From Bacillus sp. S3 (GTDB taxonomy: Bacteria > Bacillota > Bacilli > Bacillales > Cytobacillaceae), in assembly GCF_005154805.1 (NCBI RefSeq), contig NZ_CP039727.1:1857501-1921500 (forward strand): a stretch of DNA of 64,000 nucleotides. Reading direction: 5' to 3'. Of the stretch, positions 35,684-46,181 are shown one piece after another. A program made the translations under genes and the position numbers. The number at the start of each line of letters is the position of its first letter. Within the stretch, counting starts at the first letter, position 1. Below the pieces are notes generated by a model that made no database searches, was not told where the DNA came from, and was given only the letters and a program-made list of their open reading frames with translations.

Positions 35684-36346
35684 ATGAAATATCGCTCAGC
35701 TTTTGATATTATCGGGCCGGTCATGATCGGACCGTCCAGCTCACATACAGCAGGAGCAGCAAGGATTGGAAGGGTTGCCAGGACCCTGTTTGGGAAACTG
35801 CCCAAGAAAGCGATTATCTCCCTATATGGTTCCTTTGCTAAAACCTATAAAGGTCATGGAACAGATTTTGCTATTGTTGCAGGCCTTCTCGATTTAGATA
35901 CATTTGATGAAAGAATGCCTAAAGCCCTGTCTATTGCAAAAGAGATGGGATTAGAGGTAGTTTTTCAAACGGAAGAGGCAGTAACGGATCACCCAAATAC
36001 TGTAAAAATAAATTTATATGATGAGAAAGACGAGCTTGAAATGGTGGGAATTTCAATTGGAGGGGGAACAATTGAAATTACGGAATTAAATTCATTTCCG
36101 TTAAAGCTTTCTGGCGAGCATCCGGCCATATTAGTTGTACACCAAGACCGCTTTGGTATTATTTCTGCGGTAACAAGTATTTTATCAAAATATGAAATTA
36201 ACATCGGCCATATGGAAGTTTCACGGTTAGAAAAAGGTGAAATGGCGTTAATGGTGATAGAGGTCGACCAGAAAATTGAGGGGACCGTAATAGAGGAATT
36301 GGAACAACTTGCGAATGTAAAGCAAGTCATTCGCATGGTTGAATAG
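35684..36346 (+). CDS. sdaAB: L-serine dehydratase, iron-sulfur-dependent, beta subunit
   Basis: Beta subunit of the 4Fe-4S enzyme that deaminates L-serine to pyruvate and ammonia. The 220 residues have the signature GPSSSHTAGAARIGRVART and a C-terminal ACT domain (AILVVHQDRFGIISAVTSIL, INIGHMEVSR), a likely serine-sensing or structural part. Preceded by GGGGGT. In B. subtilis sdaAB-sdaAA lie between fakA and recG; here they lie after rbgA. A cre-controlled promoter precedes. Confidence 0.96.
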   Translation: MKYRSAFDIIGPVMIGPSSSHTAGAARIGRVARTLFGKLPKKAIISLYGSFAKTYKGHGTDFAIVAGLLDLDTFDERMPKALSIAKEMGLEVVFQTEEAVTDHPNTVKINLYDEKDELEMVGISIGGGTIEITELNSFPLKLSGEHPAILVVHQDRFGIISAVTSILSKYEINIGHMEVSRLEKGEMALMVIEVDQKIEGTVIEELEQLANVKQVIRMVE

Positions 36347-36376
36347 ATCGATGAAAAAACATCAGGGGGTGTGGTC

Positions 36377-37282
36377 ATGTTTCGAAATGTAGCAGAGCTT
36401 GTTCAGCTTGCAGAAAGCAATCATGTTAAAATAGCTGAAATTATGATTCGGCAGGAAATAGAAGTATCTGGGCTTAAAAGGGATGAAGTAATCGCAAAAA
36501 TGGACACGAATTTAACTGTTATGGAACAAGCGGTTGAAAGAGGCCTTAACGGTGTTCACTCCCATACCGGACTAACCGGTGGAGACGCAGTCCTGTTGCA
36601 AAACTATATTAAAAGCGGCAAAGCCTTAGGCGGTACGATTTTACTGGATGCTGTTAGTAAAGCAGTCGCTACGAATGAAGTAAATGCTGCAATGGGCGTA
36701 ATTTGCGCCACGCCGACAGCAGGGTCAGCAGGTGTTGTACCTGGTACTTTATTTGCTGTAAAAGAAAAATTGAATCCAACTCGTTCGGAGATGATTGAAT
36801 TTTTGTTTACGGCAGCAGCATTTGGCTTTGTTATCGCAAATAACGCCTCCATTTCCGGCGCTGCAGGCGGATGTCAAGCGGAAGTAGGCTCTGCAAGCGG
36901 CATGGCGGCGGCAGCCATTGTAGAAATGGCAGGCGGCACGCCACAGCAGGCTGCAGAGGCAATGGCGATCACATTAAAGAATATGCTAGGCTTAGTATGT
37001 GACCCTGTTGCAGGTTTAGTTGAAGTTCCGTGTGTGAAACGAAACGCCATGGGTGCCTCAAATGCCATAACAGCAGCAGACATGGCGCTTGCCGGAATTA
37101 CAAGCAGAATCCCTTGTGATGAAGTCATACACGCCATGTTCTTGATTGGCCAATCGATGCCATCTGCTCTCCGGGAAACTGCTGAAGGCGGTCTTGCGGC
37201 AACACCAACTGGAAAAAGGCTGGAGCAAGAAATCTTTGGTACCGGCAGTACAGTTAAACTTAAAGACTTAGTAATCTCGTAA
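36377..37282 (+). CDS. sdaAA: L-serine dehydratase, iron-sulfur-dependent, alpha subunit
   Basis: Alpha subunit carrying the catalytic iron-sulfur cluster. The 301 residues include TGLTGGDAV, ICATPTAGSAG, ISGAAGGCQAEVGSASGMAAA and LVCDPVAGLVEVPCVKRN, whose cysteines are the cluster ligands. I chose ATG 36377 (MFRNVAELVQ) with AGGGGGT 6 nt upstream; it aligns with B. subtilis SdaAA. Terminator follows directly. Confidence 0.96.
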   Translation: MFRNVAELVQLAESNHVKIAEIMIRQEIEVSGLKRDEVIAKMDTNLTVMEQAVERGLNGVHSHTGLTGGDAVLLQNYIKSGKALGGTILLDAVSKAVATNEVNAAMGVICATPTAGSAGVVPGTLFAVKEKLNPTRSEMIEFLFTAAAFGFVIANNASISGAAGGCQAEVGSASGMAAAAIVEMAGGTPQQAAEAMAITLKNMLGLVCDPVAGLVEVPCVKRNAMGASNAITAADMALAGITSRIPCDEVIHAMFLIGQSMPSALRETAEGGLAATPTGKRLEQEIFGTGSTVKLKDLVIS

Positions 37283-37286
37283 AAAA

Positions 37287-37325
37287 AAGCACACGAATTC
37301 TTTTTGAAACTCGTGTGCTTTTTTG
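37287..37325 (+). terminator. Terminator of sdaAB-sdaAA
   Basis: AAGCACACGA (37287-37296) pairs perfectly with TCGTGTGCTT (37311-37320), followed by TTTTT; the upstream A-run makes it bidirectional in principle. Confidence 0.9.
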
Positions 37326-37373
37326 AATTGAAATGAATGCCGAAACAATATATCATGACAACAGGTGAAAAAA

Positions 37374-38144
37374 ATGAAGTTACAAACAATTGCGGAAATT
37401 GAACGACAACTAGAAAGTATTCTAGTAGACAATGATCCATTTTTGGTAGAGGTCCTTCAGGATGAGCGTAAAGGTGTACAGCAGCTGATACATAAATGGC
37501 GAAAGAAAAGGTCAGAGGAAAGAAGATTAAAGGAAAAGTTCAATGAGATGAATGTCTATGAAAAAAAATGGCGCTCTCAGGGATTTGAATTCATTGCCGG
37601 TGTGGATGAAGTTGGAAGAGGCCCGCTTGCCGGTCCTGTTGTAACAGCAGCTGTTATATTACCGGCAGATTTTTTCTTAGCAGGTCTTGATGATTCGAAA
37701 AAGCTTTCAGAAAAAAAACGTCTGGAATTTGATACGATCATCAAAAGGGAAGCGCTGGCGTATAGCGTTTCGATGATTCATGCAAATGAAATCGATGAGA
37801 TCAATATTTATGAAGCCACTAAAAAGGCGATGAAAGCAGTAATCACCTCGCTCAATCCAAAACCAGATTTTTTGTTAATTGATGCAATGAAACTTGAAAC
37901 CCCTTATCCTGCCGAATCCATTATCAAAGGGGATGGAAAAAGTATCTCGATTGCTGCGGCTTCGATTGTTGCAAAGGTAGCAAGAGATGAGTGGATGAAG
38001 GAACTTTCAATCCTGTATCCTGACTATGGCTTTCAGCAGCACATGGGATACGGGACGAAGGAACATATCCAAGCAATTAAACTACATGGGATTACTCCAT
38101 ATCATCGGAAGAGCTTCGCGCCAATTAAAAACTCCCTTGAATAA
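37374..38144 (+). CDS. rnhB: Ribonuclease HII
   Basis: Removes ribonucleotides and RNA primers in RNA-DNA hybrids. The 256 residues have an extended N-terminal helical part typical of Bacillus RnhB and the catalytic core GVDEVGRGPLAGPVV (Asp-Glu), DDSKKLSEKKR, LLIDAM and SIAAASIVAKVARDEWM. ATG 37374 is preceded by a weak ACAGGTG site; GTG 37365 overlaps that site. Terminator follows. The ylqG/ylqH genes that follow in B. subtilis are absent. Confidence 0.95.
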   Translation: MKLQTIAEIERQLESILVDNDPFLVEVLQDERKGVQQLIHKWRKKRSEERRLKEKFNEMNVYEKKWRSQGFEFIAGVDEVGRGPLAGPVVTAAVILPADFFLAGLDDSKKLSEKKRLEFDTIIKREALAYSVSMIHANEIDEINIYEATKKAMKAVITSLNPKPDFLLIDAMKLETPYPAESIIKGDGKSISIAAASIVAKVARDEWMKELSILYPDYGFQQHMGYGTKEHIQAIKLHGITPYHRKSFAPIKNSLE

Positions 38145-38170
38145 AAAACAGGTTTCCGCCTGTTTTTTAT
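38145..38170 (+). terminator. Terminator of rnhB
   Basis: AACAGG (38147-38152) pairs with CCTGTT (38159-38164), followed by TTTTATT. Confidence 0.7.
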
Positions 38171-38286
38171 TATTGTAAAAAATATATTGACGGTTAATAA
38201 ATTGGAAAAATACCTTTGTAATGGGAATTATAGTAATTTATTATTCTGAATTTTTTTAACTTGAATATAATTTTTTAGCTTAATGG

Positions 38287-38315
38287 TGGACAAGGTATGT
38301 GTCATTATATAAAAT
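38287..38315 (+). promoter_or_regulatory. Possible promoter of sucCD
   Basis: TGGACA (38287-38292), 17 bp, TAAAAT (38310-38315), 45 bp before sucC. No operator sequence was recognised. Confidence 0.5.
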
Positions 38316-38360
38316 GAAAACGGAGTCAATTTTTTGAAGAGTTTGATAGGAGGATGGGAA

Positions 38361-39521
38361 ATGAATATCCATGAGTATCAAGGGAAAGAGATCCTCAGAA
38401 GTTATGGGGTAGCGGTTCCTAACGGAAAAGTGGCATTCACTGTTGAAGAAGCAGTTGAAGCGGCGAAAGAACTAGGCACACAGGTTTGTGTTGTAAAGGC
38501 ACAAATTCATGCTGGCGGACGGGGGAAAGCCGGTGGTGTTAAAGTTGCGAAAAACCTTGAAGAGGTTCGTACATATGCAAATGAAATTCTTGGCAAGACT
38601 TTGGTTACACACCAAACGGGTCCGGAAGGTAAAGAAGTTAAACGTCTATTAATTGAAGAAGGCTGCGACATCAAGAAAGAATACTATGTGGGCTTAGTAT
38701 TGGATCGTGCGACTTCACATGTTGTACTAATGGCATCCGAAGAAGGCGGAACGGAAATTGAAGAAGTAGCTGAAAAAACCCCTGAGAAAATTTTTAAAGA
38801 AGAAATAGATCCTGCGATTGGCTTGCAGCCGTTCCAAGCGCGCCGTATTGCTTTCAATATCAATATTCCAAACGAGCTTGTGAACCAGGCAGTAAAATTT
38901 ATGATGGGATTATATAATGCCTATATCGAAAAGGATTGCTCGATTGCTGAAATTAACCCGCTTGTTGTTACCGGTGACGGTAAAGTAATGGCACTAGATG
39001 CGAAATTAAACTTTGACTCTAATGCCCTATATCGTCAAAAGGATGTATTAGCATACCGTGATCTTGAAGAAGAAGATGTAAAAGAAATTGAAGCATCTAA
39101 ATATGATTTAAGCTATGTTGCTTTAGATGGAAATATTGGCTGTATGGTAAATGGAGCCGGACTTGCGATGTCTACAATGGATATTATTAAACATTACGGC
39201 GGAGACCCGGCTAACTTCCTTGATGTTGGGGGCGGTGCCACAGCTGAGAAGGTAACAGAAGCATTTAAAATTATCCTTTCTGATCCAAACGTAAAAGGTA
39301 TTTTTGTTAATATCTTTGGTGGAATCATGAAGTGTGATGTCATTGCTGAGGGTGTTGTCGAAGCAGCTAAGCAAGTTGGACTAAGTGTTCCGCTTGTTGT
39401 TCGTTTAGAAGGAACCAACGTTGACTTAGGTAAGAAAATCCTTGCTGAGTCAAGTGTGGAAATTATTGCTGCTGAATCTATGGCTGACGGCGCACAAAAA
39501 ATCGTTTCATTAGTGAAATAG
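38361..39521 (+). CDS. sucC: Succinyl-CoA synthetase beta subunit
   Basis: ADP-forming ligase of the TCA cycle: succinyl-CoA to succinate with substrate-level ATP. The 386 residues carry an N-terminal ATP-grasp fold ([29 protein letters not shown]) and a C-terminal CoA-ligase domain ([24 protein letters not shown]). ATG 38361 has AGGAGG upstream; the frame is open to 38334. Followed by sucD. Confidence 0.97.
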   Translation: MNIHEYQGKEILRSYGVAVPNGKVAFTVEEAVEAAKELGTQVCVVKAQIHAGGRGKAGGVKVAKNLEEVRTYANEILGKTLVTHQTGPEGKEVKRLLIEEGCDIKKEYYVGLVLDRATSHVVLMASEEGGTEIEEVAEKTPEKIFKEEIDPAIGLQPFQARRIAFNINIPNELVNQAVKFMMGLYNAYIEKDCSIAEINPLVVTGDGKVMALDAKLNFDSNALYRQKDVLAYRDLEEEDVKEIEASKYDLSYVALDGNIGCMVNGAGLAMSTMDIIKHYGGDPANFLDVGGGATAEKVTEAFKIILSDPNVKGIFVNIFGGIMKCDVIAEGVVEAAKQVGLSVPLVVRLEGTNVDLGKKILAESSVEIIAAESMADGAQKIVSLVK

Positions 39522-39545
39522 GATCGAGAAGAAAGGGGAATTATC

Positions 39546-40448
39546 GTGAGCGTTTTTATTAATAAGGATACAAAAGTTTTAGTTCAAGGGATAACAGGCG
39601 GAACTGCCCGTTTTCATACAAAACAAATGCTTGAATATGGCACTAAAATTGTTGGCGGGACCTCACCAGGGAAAAAGGGCCAAGAAGTTGAGGGTGTGCC
39701 AGTATTCAATACAGTGAAGGAAGCGGTTGAAGCAACAGGTGCAAATGCTTCTGTTATCTATGTTCCTGCACCATTTGCTGCTGACTCAATTATCGAAGCA
39801 GTTGATGCAGAATTGGATCTTGTTATTTGTATTACTGAGCATATTCCTGTATTGGATATGGTGAAAGTGAAGCGCTACATGGAAGGCAAAAAGACACGCC
39901 TAGTCGGACCAAACTGTCCAGGTGTTATTACTGCTGATGAATGTAAAATTGGGATTATGCCCGGCTATATCCATACGAAAGGCCATGTTGGCGTTGTTTC
40001 CCGCTCTGGCACATTAACGTATGAAGCAGTGCACCAACTAACGCAAGCAGGACTTGGTCAAACAACCGCTGTCGGTATTGGCGGAGACCCTGTTAATGGA
40101 ACGAACTTCATCGATGTCCTTAAGGCCTTTAATGAAGATCCTGAAACATATGCTGTAATCATGATTGGTGAAATCGGCGGTACTGCTGAAGAAGAAGCAG
40201 CTGAATGGGTAAAAGCAAACATGACAAAACCTGTTGTTGGCTTTATCGGCGGCCGTACAGCACCTCCAGGAAAACGCATGGGGCACGCTGGTGCGATTAT
40301 TTCCGGCGGAAAAGGTACTGCTGACGAAAAAATTCGCATTATGAATGAATGCGGCATCAAGGTTGCAGATACACCTTCTGTCATGGGGGAAACATTAATT
40401 GAAGTGTTGAAAGAACAAGGTCTTTACGAAAAATGTAAAACACATTAA
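39546..40448 (+). CDS. sucD: Succinyl-CoA synthetase alpha subunit
   Basis: Partner of SucC; the active-site histidine in the GHAGAIIS motif is phosphorylated during the reaction. The 300 residues include the CoA-binding Rossmann region [13 protein letters not shown], the SRSGTLTYE motif and [13 protein letters not shown] start with GAAAGGGGAA site. Very close to the B. subtilis protein. A strong stem-loop at 40471 follows. Confidence 0.98.
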   Translation: MSVFINKDTKVLVQGITGGTARFHTKQMLEYGTKIVGGTSPGKKGQEVEGVPVFNTVKEAVEATGANASVIYVPAPFAADSIIEAVDAELDLVICITEHIPVLDMVKVKRYMEGKKTRLVGPNCPGVITADECKIGIMPGYIHTKGHVGVVSRSGTLTYEAVHQLTQAGLGQTTAVGIGGDPVNGTNFIDVLKAFNEDPETYAVIMIGEIGGTAEEEAAEWVKANMTKPVVGFIGGRTAPPGKRMGHAGAIISGGKGTADEKIRIMNECGIKVADTPSVMGETLIEVLKEQGLYEKCKTH

Positions 40449-40470
40449 TTTTTCATCAAGTTGGCTGCAG

Positions 40471-40505
40471 ATAGTCCCTCATAGTTTGAGGGGCTATTTA
40501 TCGTA
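40471..40505 (+). terminator. Terminator of sucCD
   Basis: ATAGTCCCTCA (40471-40481) pairs with TGAGGGGCTAT (40487-40497), 11 bp with one G-T pair, followed by TTATCG and then T-rich sequence. Confidence 0.7.
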
Positions 40506-40528
40506 TTTTAAAAAAAGGAGAAAAAAGC

Positions 40529-41431
40529 ATGGATGACTTTAAAGAAAGACTGGTTCATTTGCTACATTACCCGAATATCACTTGGAACATGGTCTATCAA
40601 CTATTAAAGAAGGACCCCGCTCTAGAGTCTTTATACCTGCACCAGACCAAATCATCACACCAGATGTCCTTATTTCCACCCATTAACCACGAACACTCCT
40701 TGGTCCAATCTTCTATCATTTCTCTTCACCCTGATATGATTCATGAACAAATCCGCCAATACGAAACCAACGATATTACCGTAATAACAATTTTGGATAA
40801 AGAATACCCTAGCTATTTAAAAGAAATCTACCAGCCGCCATGGGCTTTATTTATGAAAGGAGATCTGTCTCTTCTTGAAAGGGATCCAAAACTTGCAGTG
40901 GTGGGTTCTCGTCAAGCCTCACAATACGGCAGAAATGCGATTAGGTTAATGTTTCCTGAATTAATTCATAATGGAGTTCTGATTGTCAGCGGTTTAGCAA
41001 AGGGAATAGATGCCTTAGCACACGAATACGCGATAAAAAATGGCGGGAATACCATTGCTGTTATTGCCGGCGGTTTATATCACATTTATCCAAAAGAGAA
41101 CATGAGTCTTGCGTTAGAAATGATGAAAACGCAGCTTATTATGTCCGAATATCCTCCGGACACAAAACCGCTTAGATGGCATTTTCCGGCTCGCAATCGA
41201 ATTATTAGCGGTTTAGCGGCAGGAACATTTATTATAGAAGCAAAGCGAAAAAGCGGATCGCTCATTACGGCCAATTACGCTGTCCATGAAGGCAGGGATG
41301 TTTTTTCACTTCCCGGAAGTATTTTTAATCCTTATTCAATCGGCACGAATGAATTAATCCAGCAAGGGGCAAAACTTGTCACAAGGGCCGAGGATATTTT
41401 AGAAGAAATAAGATTAAACTCTAGGAAATAA
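40529..41431 (+). CDS. dprA: DNA processing protein DprA
   Basis: Loads RecA onto incoming single-stranded DNA in natural transformation. The 300 residues have an N-terminal helical region, then a Rossmann-like core: AVVGSRQASQYGRNAI, SGLAKGIDALAHEYA, TIAVIAGGLYHIYPKEN, FPARNRIISGLA and EGRDVFSLPGS. B. subtilis length is about 297. Preceded by AAAAAAAGGAGAAA. It is the only competence gene here. Confidence 0.96.
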   Translation: MDDFKERLVHLLHYPNITWNMVYQLLKKDPALESLYLHQTKSSHQMSLFPPINHEHSLVQSSIISLHPDMIHEQIRQYETNDITVITILDKEYPSYLKEIYQPPWALFMKGDLSLLERDPKLAVVGSRQASQYGRNAIRLMFPELIHNGVLIVSGLAKGIDALAHEYAIKNGGNTIAVIAGGLYHIYPKENMSLALEMMKTQLIMSEYPPDTKPLRWHFPARNRIISGLAAGTFIIEAKRKSGSLITANYAVHEGRDVFSLPGSIFNPYSIGTNELIQQGAKLVTRAEDILEEIRLNSRK

Positions 41432-41745
41432 CAAATCTTAGTAATAAAAATGGATATTTTTGCAGGTTTTTTCGTTAAAATGGAGAAATAAGCTTAAAAA
41501 GGTTGCAAAAATTTCTAATATGTTATACATTTTCCAACAGATGTTCGAAAAAATTGAATATAATATTGAAATTAACATATAATTGAAAAAAATTTGGGAT
41601 AAGGCAGTTTTGTAAAGTATTTTCGCCGGTTCAAGTTGTTAAAACTGGAGTGTAGGAAATCTTCTCAAATGGTAAGCATCTTAGAAACAGGCAATTGCCG
41701 TATTCGAGGCGCTTTCACACTTTCCCTCTTAAGGAGGATATTTGA
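41432..41745 (+). other. AT-rich spacer between dprA and topA
   Basis: 314 bp without a gene. A promoter candidate TTGAAT (41554-41559), 18 bp, TATAAT (41578-41583) lies about 160 bp before topA, giving a long leader. No strong hairpin or known riboswitch motif was recognised. The topA site AAGGAGG is at the end. Confidence 0.45.
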
Positions 41746-43827
41746 ATGGCTGCAGAATTTCTAGTCATCGTTGAATCGCCAGCCAAGGCGAAAACGATTG
41801 AACGCTATTTAGGAAATAAATATAAAGTAAAAGCTTCAATGGGACATGTTCGTGATTTACCTAGGAGTCAAACAGGGGTAAATGTAGAAAATAATTTTGA
41901 GCCCAAATATATCACAATTCGCGGGAAAGGTCCTGTTTTAAAAGAGTTAAAAACAGCGGCCAAAAAAGCAAAAAAAGTGTATCTCGCGGCTGACCCGGAT
42001 CGTGAAGGGGAAGCAATCGCTTGGCATTTGGCACATAGTTTAGATGTTGATATTAACTCAGATTGCCGTGTGGTCTTTAATGAAATTACAAAGGATGCGA
42101 TAAAAGAATCATTTAAGCATCCGCGTCCAATTAATATGGATCTCGTTGATTCTCAGCAGGCACGGAGAATATTAGACCGGCTTGTCGGCTACAATATCAG
42201 CCCGCTTCTTTGGAAAAAGGTGAAAAAAGGGTTGAGTGCAGGACGTGTTCAATCCGTAGCAGTCCGATTGATTATTGATCGGGAGAAAGAAATAAAAGCG
42301 TTTATACCTGAAGAATATTGGACGATTGAAGGAGACTTTTTAAAGGGGAATGATCACTTTAGTGCCAATTTTTATTCCTTAGTTGGTCAAGATAAAACGG
42401 AGTTAAAATCGGAACAAGAGGTTCAAGCGATCTTAAAGCAATTGAATGACAATAAGTTCAAGGTAATTTCTGTGACAAAGAAAGAACGCAGAAGAAACCC
42501 GGCGCCGCCTTTTATCACCTCCTCCTTGCAGCAGGAAGCGGCACGAAAGCTCAACTTCCGTGCAAAGAAAACAATGATGCTTGCTCAGCAGTTGTACGAA
42601 GGGATTGAACTTGGTAAAGAAGGTACAGTTGGTCTCATTACCTATATGAGAACGGATTCCACCCGAATTTCAGAAGTTGCTCAGGCAGAGGCAGCAGGTT
42701 ATATAAAAGCGGAATTTGGCGACAACTTTTTAAAGGATGTCCAAAGGAAAGAAAAAAAGCAAACCAATGCCCAAGATGCGCATGAAGCGATTCGTCCAAC
42801 CAGTACTTTGAGAAATCCAAACAGCTTGAAGGAATTTCTTTCGCGTGATCAGCTTCGTTTATATAAATTGATTTGGGAACGGTTTTTAGCAAGTCAAATG
42901 GCACAGGCCGTCATGGATACAATGAGTGTTGATTTGCAGAATGGAAATGTCGTATTCCGTGCTACTGGCTCAAAAATAAAGTTTCCTGGCTTTATGAAGC
43001 TATATGTAGAGGGTTCAGATGACCAGGAGGATGGACCTGACAAGATGCTTCCGGATTTGAAAGAAGGAGATGAAGTGTTTAAAAAGGATATTGATCCGAA
43101 ACAGCACTTTACTCAGCCTCCACCGCGATACACGGAAGCAAGACTTGTTAAAACGCTTGAAGAATTGGGAATTGGAAGGCCGTCTACATACGCGCCTACA
43201 TTGGATACCATTCAAAAACGAGGTTATGTTGCACTTGATAATAAACGCTTTATTCCTACAGAATTAGGAGAAATTGTCCATGAGCTGATCCTTGAATTCT
43301 TCCCTGAAATACTAAATGTTGAATTCACTGCAAAAATGGAGCACGATTTGGATAATGTTGAAGAGGGTACAGTAAAGTGGGTGCAAGTCATTGATGAATT
43401 TTACCGGGACTTCGAAATCCGTTTAAAGAAGGCGGAAAAGGAGATGCAGTCAGTAGAAATTAAAGATGAGCCGGCAGGCGAGGACTGCGAAAACTGTGGA
43501 AATCCGATGGTGTTTAAAATGGGTAGATACGGTAAGTTCATGGCCTGCAGTAATTTCCCTGATTGCCGGAATACAAAACCGATTGTGAAAGAAATCGGTG
43601 TTACTTGCCCTACTTGTAAAGAAGGACAGATTATCGAGCGTAAAAGTAAAAAGAAAAGGTTGTTTTACGGTTGTACGCGCTATCCTGAGTGTGAATTTAT
43701 TTCCTGGGATAAACCGCTGCAACGGCCTTGTCCAAAATGTGAAGGCCTGCTTGTAGAAAAGAAATTAAAAAAGGGCGTCCAAGTTCAATGCGTTAACTGT
43801 GATTATAAGGAAGAACCGCAAAGTTAA
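41746..43827 (+). CDS. topA: DNA topoisomerase I
   Basis: Type IA enzyme that relaxes negative supercoils. The 693 residues have an N-terminal TOPRIM domain ([31 protein letters not shown]), the active-site Tyr in [10 protein letters not shown], and three C-terminal four-cysteine zinc fingers (CENCG, CPTC, CPKC starts), the last ending CVNCDYKEE. Preceded by TTAAGGAGGAT. Full length. Terminator overlaps the stop codon. Confidence 0.98.
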   Translation: MAAEFLVIVESPAKAKTIERYLGNKYKVKASMGHVRDLPRSQTGVNVENNFEPKYITIRGKGPVLKELKTAAKKAKKVYLAADPDREGEAIAWHLAHSLDVDINSDCRVVFNEITKDAIKESFKHPRPINMDLVDSQQARRILDRLVGYNISPLLWKKVKKGLSAGRVQSVAVRLIIDREKEIKAFIPEEYWTIEGDFLKGNDHFSANFYSLVGQDKTELKSEQEVQAILKQLNDNKFKVISVTKKERRRNPAPPFITSSLQQEAARKLNFRAKKTMMLAQQLYEGIELGKEGTVGLITYMRTDSTRISEVAQAEAAGYIKAEFGDNFLKDVQRKEKKQTNAQDAHEAIRPTSTLRNPNSLKEFLSRDQLRLYKLIWERFLASQMAQAVMDTMSVDLQNGNVVFRATGSKIKFPGFMKLYVEGSDDQEDGPDKMLPDLKEGDEVFKKDIDPKQHFTQPPPRYTEARLVKTLEELGIGRPSTYAPTLDTIQKRGYVALDNKRFIPTELGEIVHELILEFFPEILNVEFTAKMEHDLDNVEEGTVKWVQVIDEFYRDFEIRLKKAEKEMQSVEIKDEPAGEDCENCGNPMVFKMGRYGKFMACSNFPDCRNTKPIVKEIGVTCPTCKEGQIIERKSKKKRLFYGCTRYPECEFISWDKPLQRPCPKCEGLLVEKKLKKGVQVQCVNCDYKEEPQS

Positions 43828-43855
43828 GAGTGGGTATACCCGCTCTTTTATTTAT
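43826..43855 (+). terminator. Terminator of topA
   Basis: AAGAGTGGG (43826-43834) pairs with CCCGCTCTT (43839-43847) around TATA, followed by TTATTT; its first arm includes the end of the TAA stop. Confidence 0.8.
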
Positions 43856-43936
43856 TTTTCGATAGTTAAAACTTTTTTCTTTTTCATTCGTATAGTAAAA
43901 TGCAAGATGGACTTTAAAAGAGGGAAAGGTATTGAG

Positions 43937-44090
43937 TAAGAAAAGCGGAAGCGCCCTGGTCAGCGGCGTATGGCCTGGAGCGCTCCAACTGAGATAAAGG
44001 AAACACGAAGAGCCGGAGGCGAATCGATGTTGACTTATCGTAGGGCGGAGAGCGAAGGACACTAGCCGTTAGGGTGCTGGAGCTGGACAA
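43937..44090 (-). repeat. Intergenic repeat, short form (copy 3)
   Basis: Reverse-complement copy of the 60819 element: TAAGAAAAGCGGAAGCGCCC at one end and the GTCCAGCTCCAGCACCCTA complement at the other. It lacks the 60-nt insert seen at 5101-5160 and differs from the others mainly in a short zone near 44010-44025. Shares GGAGCGCTCC. Together with the topA terminator it fills the topA-trmFO spacer; no gene seen. Confidence 0.9.
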
Positions 44091-44153
44091 TTATCAAATA
44101 TACATTCCCATATGTACATATTTCAACAAGTTGGGTATTAGGGAGGTTTCTAG

Positions 44154-45461
44154 ATGAAGGATGTAACGATAAATGTAATTGGTGCCGGATTGGCCGGGAG
44201 TGAAGCAGCTTGGCAAATTGCTAAACGGGGCATAAAAGTGCGTCTCTACGAGATGCGCCCGGTAAAACAAACTCCGGCACACCATACGGATAAATTTGCG
44301 GAATTAGTATGCAGTAATTCATTGCGCGCAAATACATTAACAAATGCAGTCGGTGTTTTGAAAGAGGAAATGAGAAAGCTTGATTCTGTGATTATCACTT
44401 CAGCAGATGCTTGTTCGGTTCCGGCTGGAGGTGCCTTGGCAGTTGATCGTCATGAATTTGCCGCTAAGGTAACGGAGATGGTCAAAAACCATGAAAATGT
44501 TACGGTAATTAATGAAGAGGTAACCCAAATTCCTGAAGGTCCAACGATTATTGCAACTGGCCCGTTAACGAGTCCTGATCTTTCTGCACAGCTTAAAAGC
44601 TTAACCGGTGAAGATTACCTGTATTTTTATGATGCGGCGGCACCAATTCTCGAAAGAGAAAGCATCAATATGGATAAAGTTTATTTAAAGTCTCGCTATG
44701 ATAAAGGAGAAGCTGCCTATTTAAATTGTCCAATGACAGAGGAAGAATTTAATCGTTTTTATGAAGCGCTTGTTTCTGCTGAGACTGTTCCTTTGAAGGA
44801 ATTCGAAAAGGAGATCTTTTTTGAAGGTTGCATGCCAATTGAAGTCATGGCAGCAAGAGGTAAGAAAACAATGCTTTTTGGCCCATTAAAACCAGTTGGT
44901 TTAGAGGACCCGAAAACAGGGAAAAGACCATTTGCGGTAGTACAGCTTCGTCAAGATGATGCGGCAGGGACACTGTTTAATATTGTCGGTTTTCAGACAC
45001 ATTTAAAGTGGGGAGCGCAAAAAGAAGTCATTCAGTTGATTCCGGGACTTGAAAATGCAGAAATCATTCGCTATGGTGTGATGCACCGCAATACCTTTAT
45101 TAATTCACCGAAGGTATTAAAAGCCACTTATCAATTCCGAAATCGCGAAAATTTATTCTTTGCCGGCCAAATGACCGGAGTTGAAGGATATGTGGAATCA
45201 GCTGCAAGCGGCTTAATTGCTGGCATCAATGCTGCACGGTTAGTTAACGGGATAGATCCTGTGGAGTTTCCTGCTGAAACAGCAATTGGCAGTATGGCTC
45301 GTTATATTACGACCGCCAATCCGGATAATTTTCAGCCGATGAATGCTAATTTTGGCTTATTTCCTGAACTGCCTGTCCGTATTAAAGGAAAGCAGGAAAG
45401 AAATTTACAGCATGCAAATCGAGCGCTGGAAACAATTCAGAACTTTGTGAAATTTTTGTAA
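44154..45461 (+). CDS. trmFO: tRNA m5U54 methyltransferase TrmFO
   Basis: FAD- and methylene-tetrahydrofolate-dependent enzyme that methylates U54 in the tRNA T-loop. The 435 residues start with the FAD site [20 protein letters not shown] and include [17 protein letters not shown] (with the catalytic Cys), [27 protein letters not shown] and [19 protein letters not shown]. Preceded by TTAGGGAGG. Formerly called gid. In B. subtilis xerC (codV) follows; here it does not. Confidence 0.97.
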   Translation: MKDVTINVIGAGLAGSEAAWQIAKRGIKVRLYEMRPVKQTPAHHTDKFAELVCSNSLRANTLTNAVGVLKEEMRKLDSVIITSADACSVPAGGALAVDRHEFAAKVTEMVKNHENVTVINEEVTQIPEGPTIIATGPLTSPDLSAQLKSLTGEDYLYFYDAAAPILERESINMDKVYLKSRYDKGEAAYLNCPMTEEEFNRFYEALVSAETVPLKEFEKEIFFEGCMPIEVMAARGKKTMLFGPLKPVGLEDPKTGKRPFAVVQLRQDDAAGTLFNIVGFQTHLKWGAQKEVIQLIPGLENAEIIRYGVMHRNTFINSPKVLKATYQFRNRENLFFAGQMTGVEGYVESAASGLIAGINAARLVNGIDPVEFPAETAIGSMARYITTANPDNFQPMNANFGLFPELPVRIKGKQERNLQHANRALETIQNFVKFL

Positions 45462-45469
45462 AATTTATT

Positions 45470-45510
45470 GCAAGGGCTATGGAAGTATGTTACTATTTAA
45501 TAGCCCTTGC
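45470..45510. repeat. Perfect stem-loop between trmFO and hslV
   Basis: GCAAGGGCTAT (45470-45480) is the exact reverse complement of ATAGCCCTTGC (45500-45510), loop 19 nt. There is no T-run after it on the plus strand; on the minus strand an AT-rich stretch follows. It lies where xerC would be expected. Could be an RNA structure or a processing site. Confidence 0.7.
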
Positions 45511-45618
45511 CGTGTATAAATGTGAATGTTTTATTAAACTTATTTATCTGATGTTTACAAACAATTAGAAATTACGCAAAATAAACAATTGAACCTACTC
45601 CATAAGGAGGAGATTTGG

Positions 45619-46161
45619 ATGAATCAATTTCATGCTACAACGATATTTGCAATCCACCATAATGGTGAATGTTCTATGTCTGGTGATGGCCAGGTGACAT
45701 TTGGTAATGCAGTTGTGATGAAGCACACAGCAAAAAAGGTAAGAAAGATTTTTAATGGTAAAGTACTGGCTGGTTTCGCTGGTTCTGTTGCTGATGCATT
45801 TACTCTATTTGAACTGTTTGAAGGGAAATTAGAGGAATATAATGGGAATCTCCAAAGGGCGGCTGTCGAGCTTGCAAAAGAATGGAGAAACGATAAAATG
45901 CTGCGCAAGCTGGAAGCGATGTTAATTGTTATGAACCGTGAAAGTTTGCTTCTTGTTTCCGGCACTGGAGAAGTTATCGAACCTGACGACGGGATTCTTG
46001 CGATTGGCTCTGGTGGAAATTACGCATTGGCTGCAGGTCGTTCACTGAAAAAATATTCCGGTGAGCACTTATCTGCAAAAGAAATTGCAAAGGCTTCTTT
46101 AGAAATAGCCGCAGAAATATGTGTATATACGAACCACAACATTATTGTTGAAGAGCTATAA
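45619..46161 (+). CDS. hslV: ATP-dependent protease proteolytic subunit HslV (ClpQ)
   Basis: Proteasome-like peptidase chamber working with HslU. The 180 residues start [16 protein letters not shown]. The E. coli catalytic Thr aligns to the Thr7-Thr8 pair here, while B. subtilis ClpQ is reported to use its N-terminal Ser2; here residue 2 is Asn. [27 protein letters not shown] and [14 protein letters not shown] are intact. ATG 45619 has AAGGAGG upstream; the frame is open to 45589. Followed by hslU after 20 nt. Confidence 0.96.
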   Translation: MNQFHATTIFAIHHNGECSMSGDGQVTFGNAVVMKHTAKKVRKIFNGKVLAGFAGSVADAFTLFELFEGKLEEYNGNLQRAAVELAKEWRNDKMLRKLEAMLIVMNRESLLLVSGTGEVIEPDDGILAIGSGGNYALAAGRSLKKYSGEHLSAKEIAKASLEIAAEICVYTNHNIIVEEL

Positions 46162-46181
46162 CGGGAAGGAGACTGAAAAAT

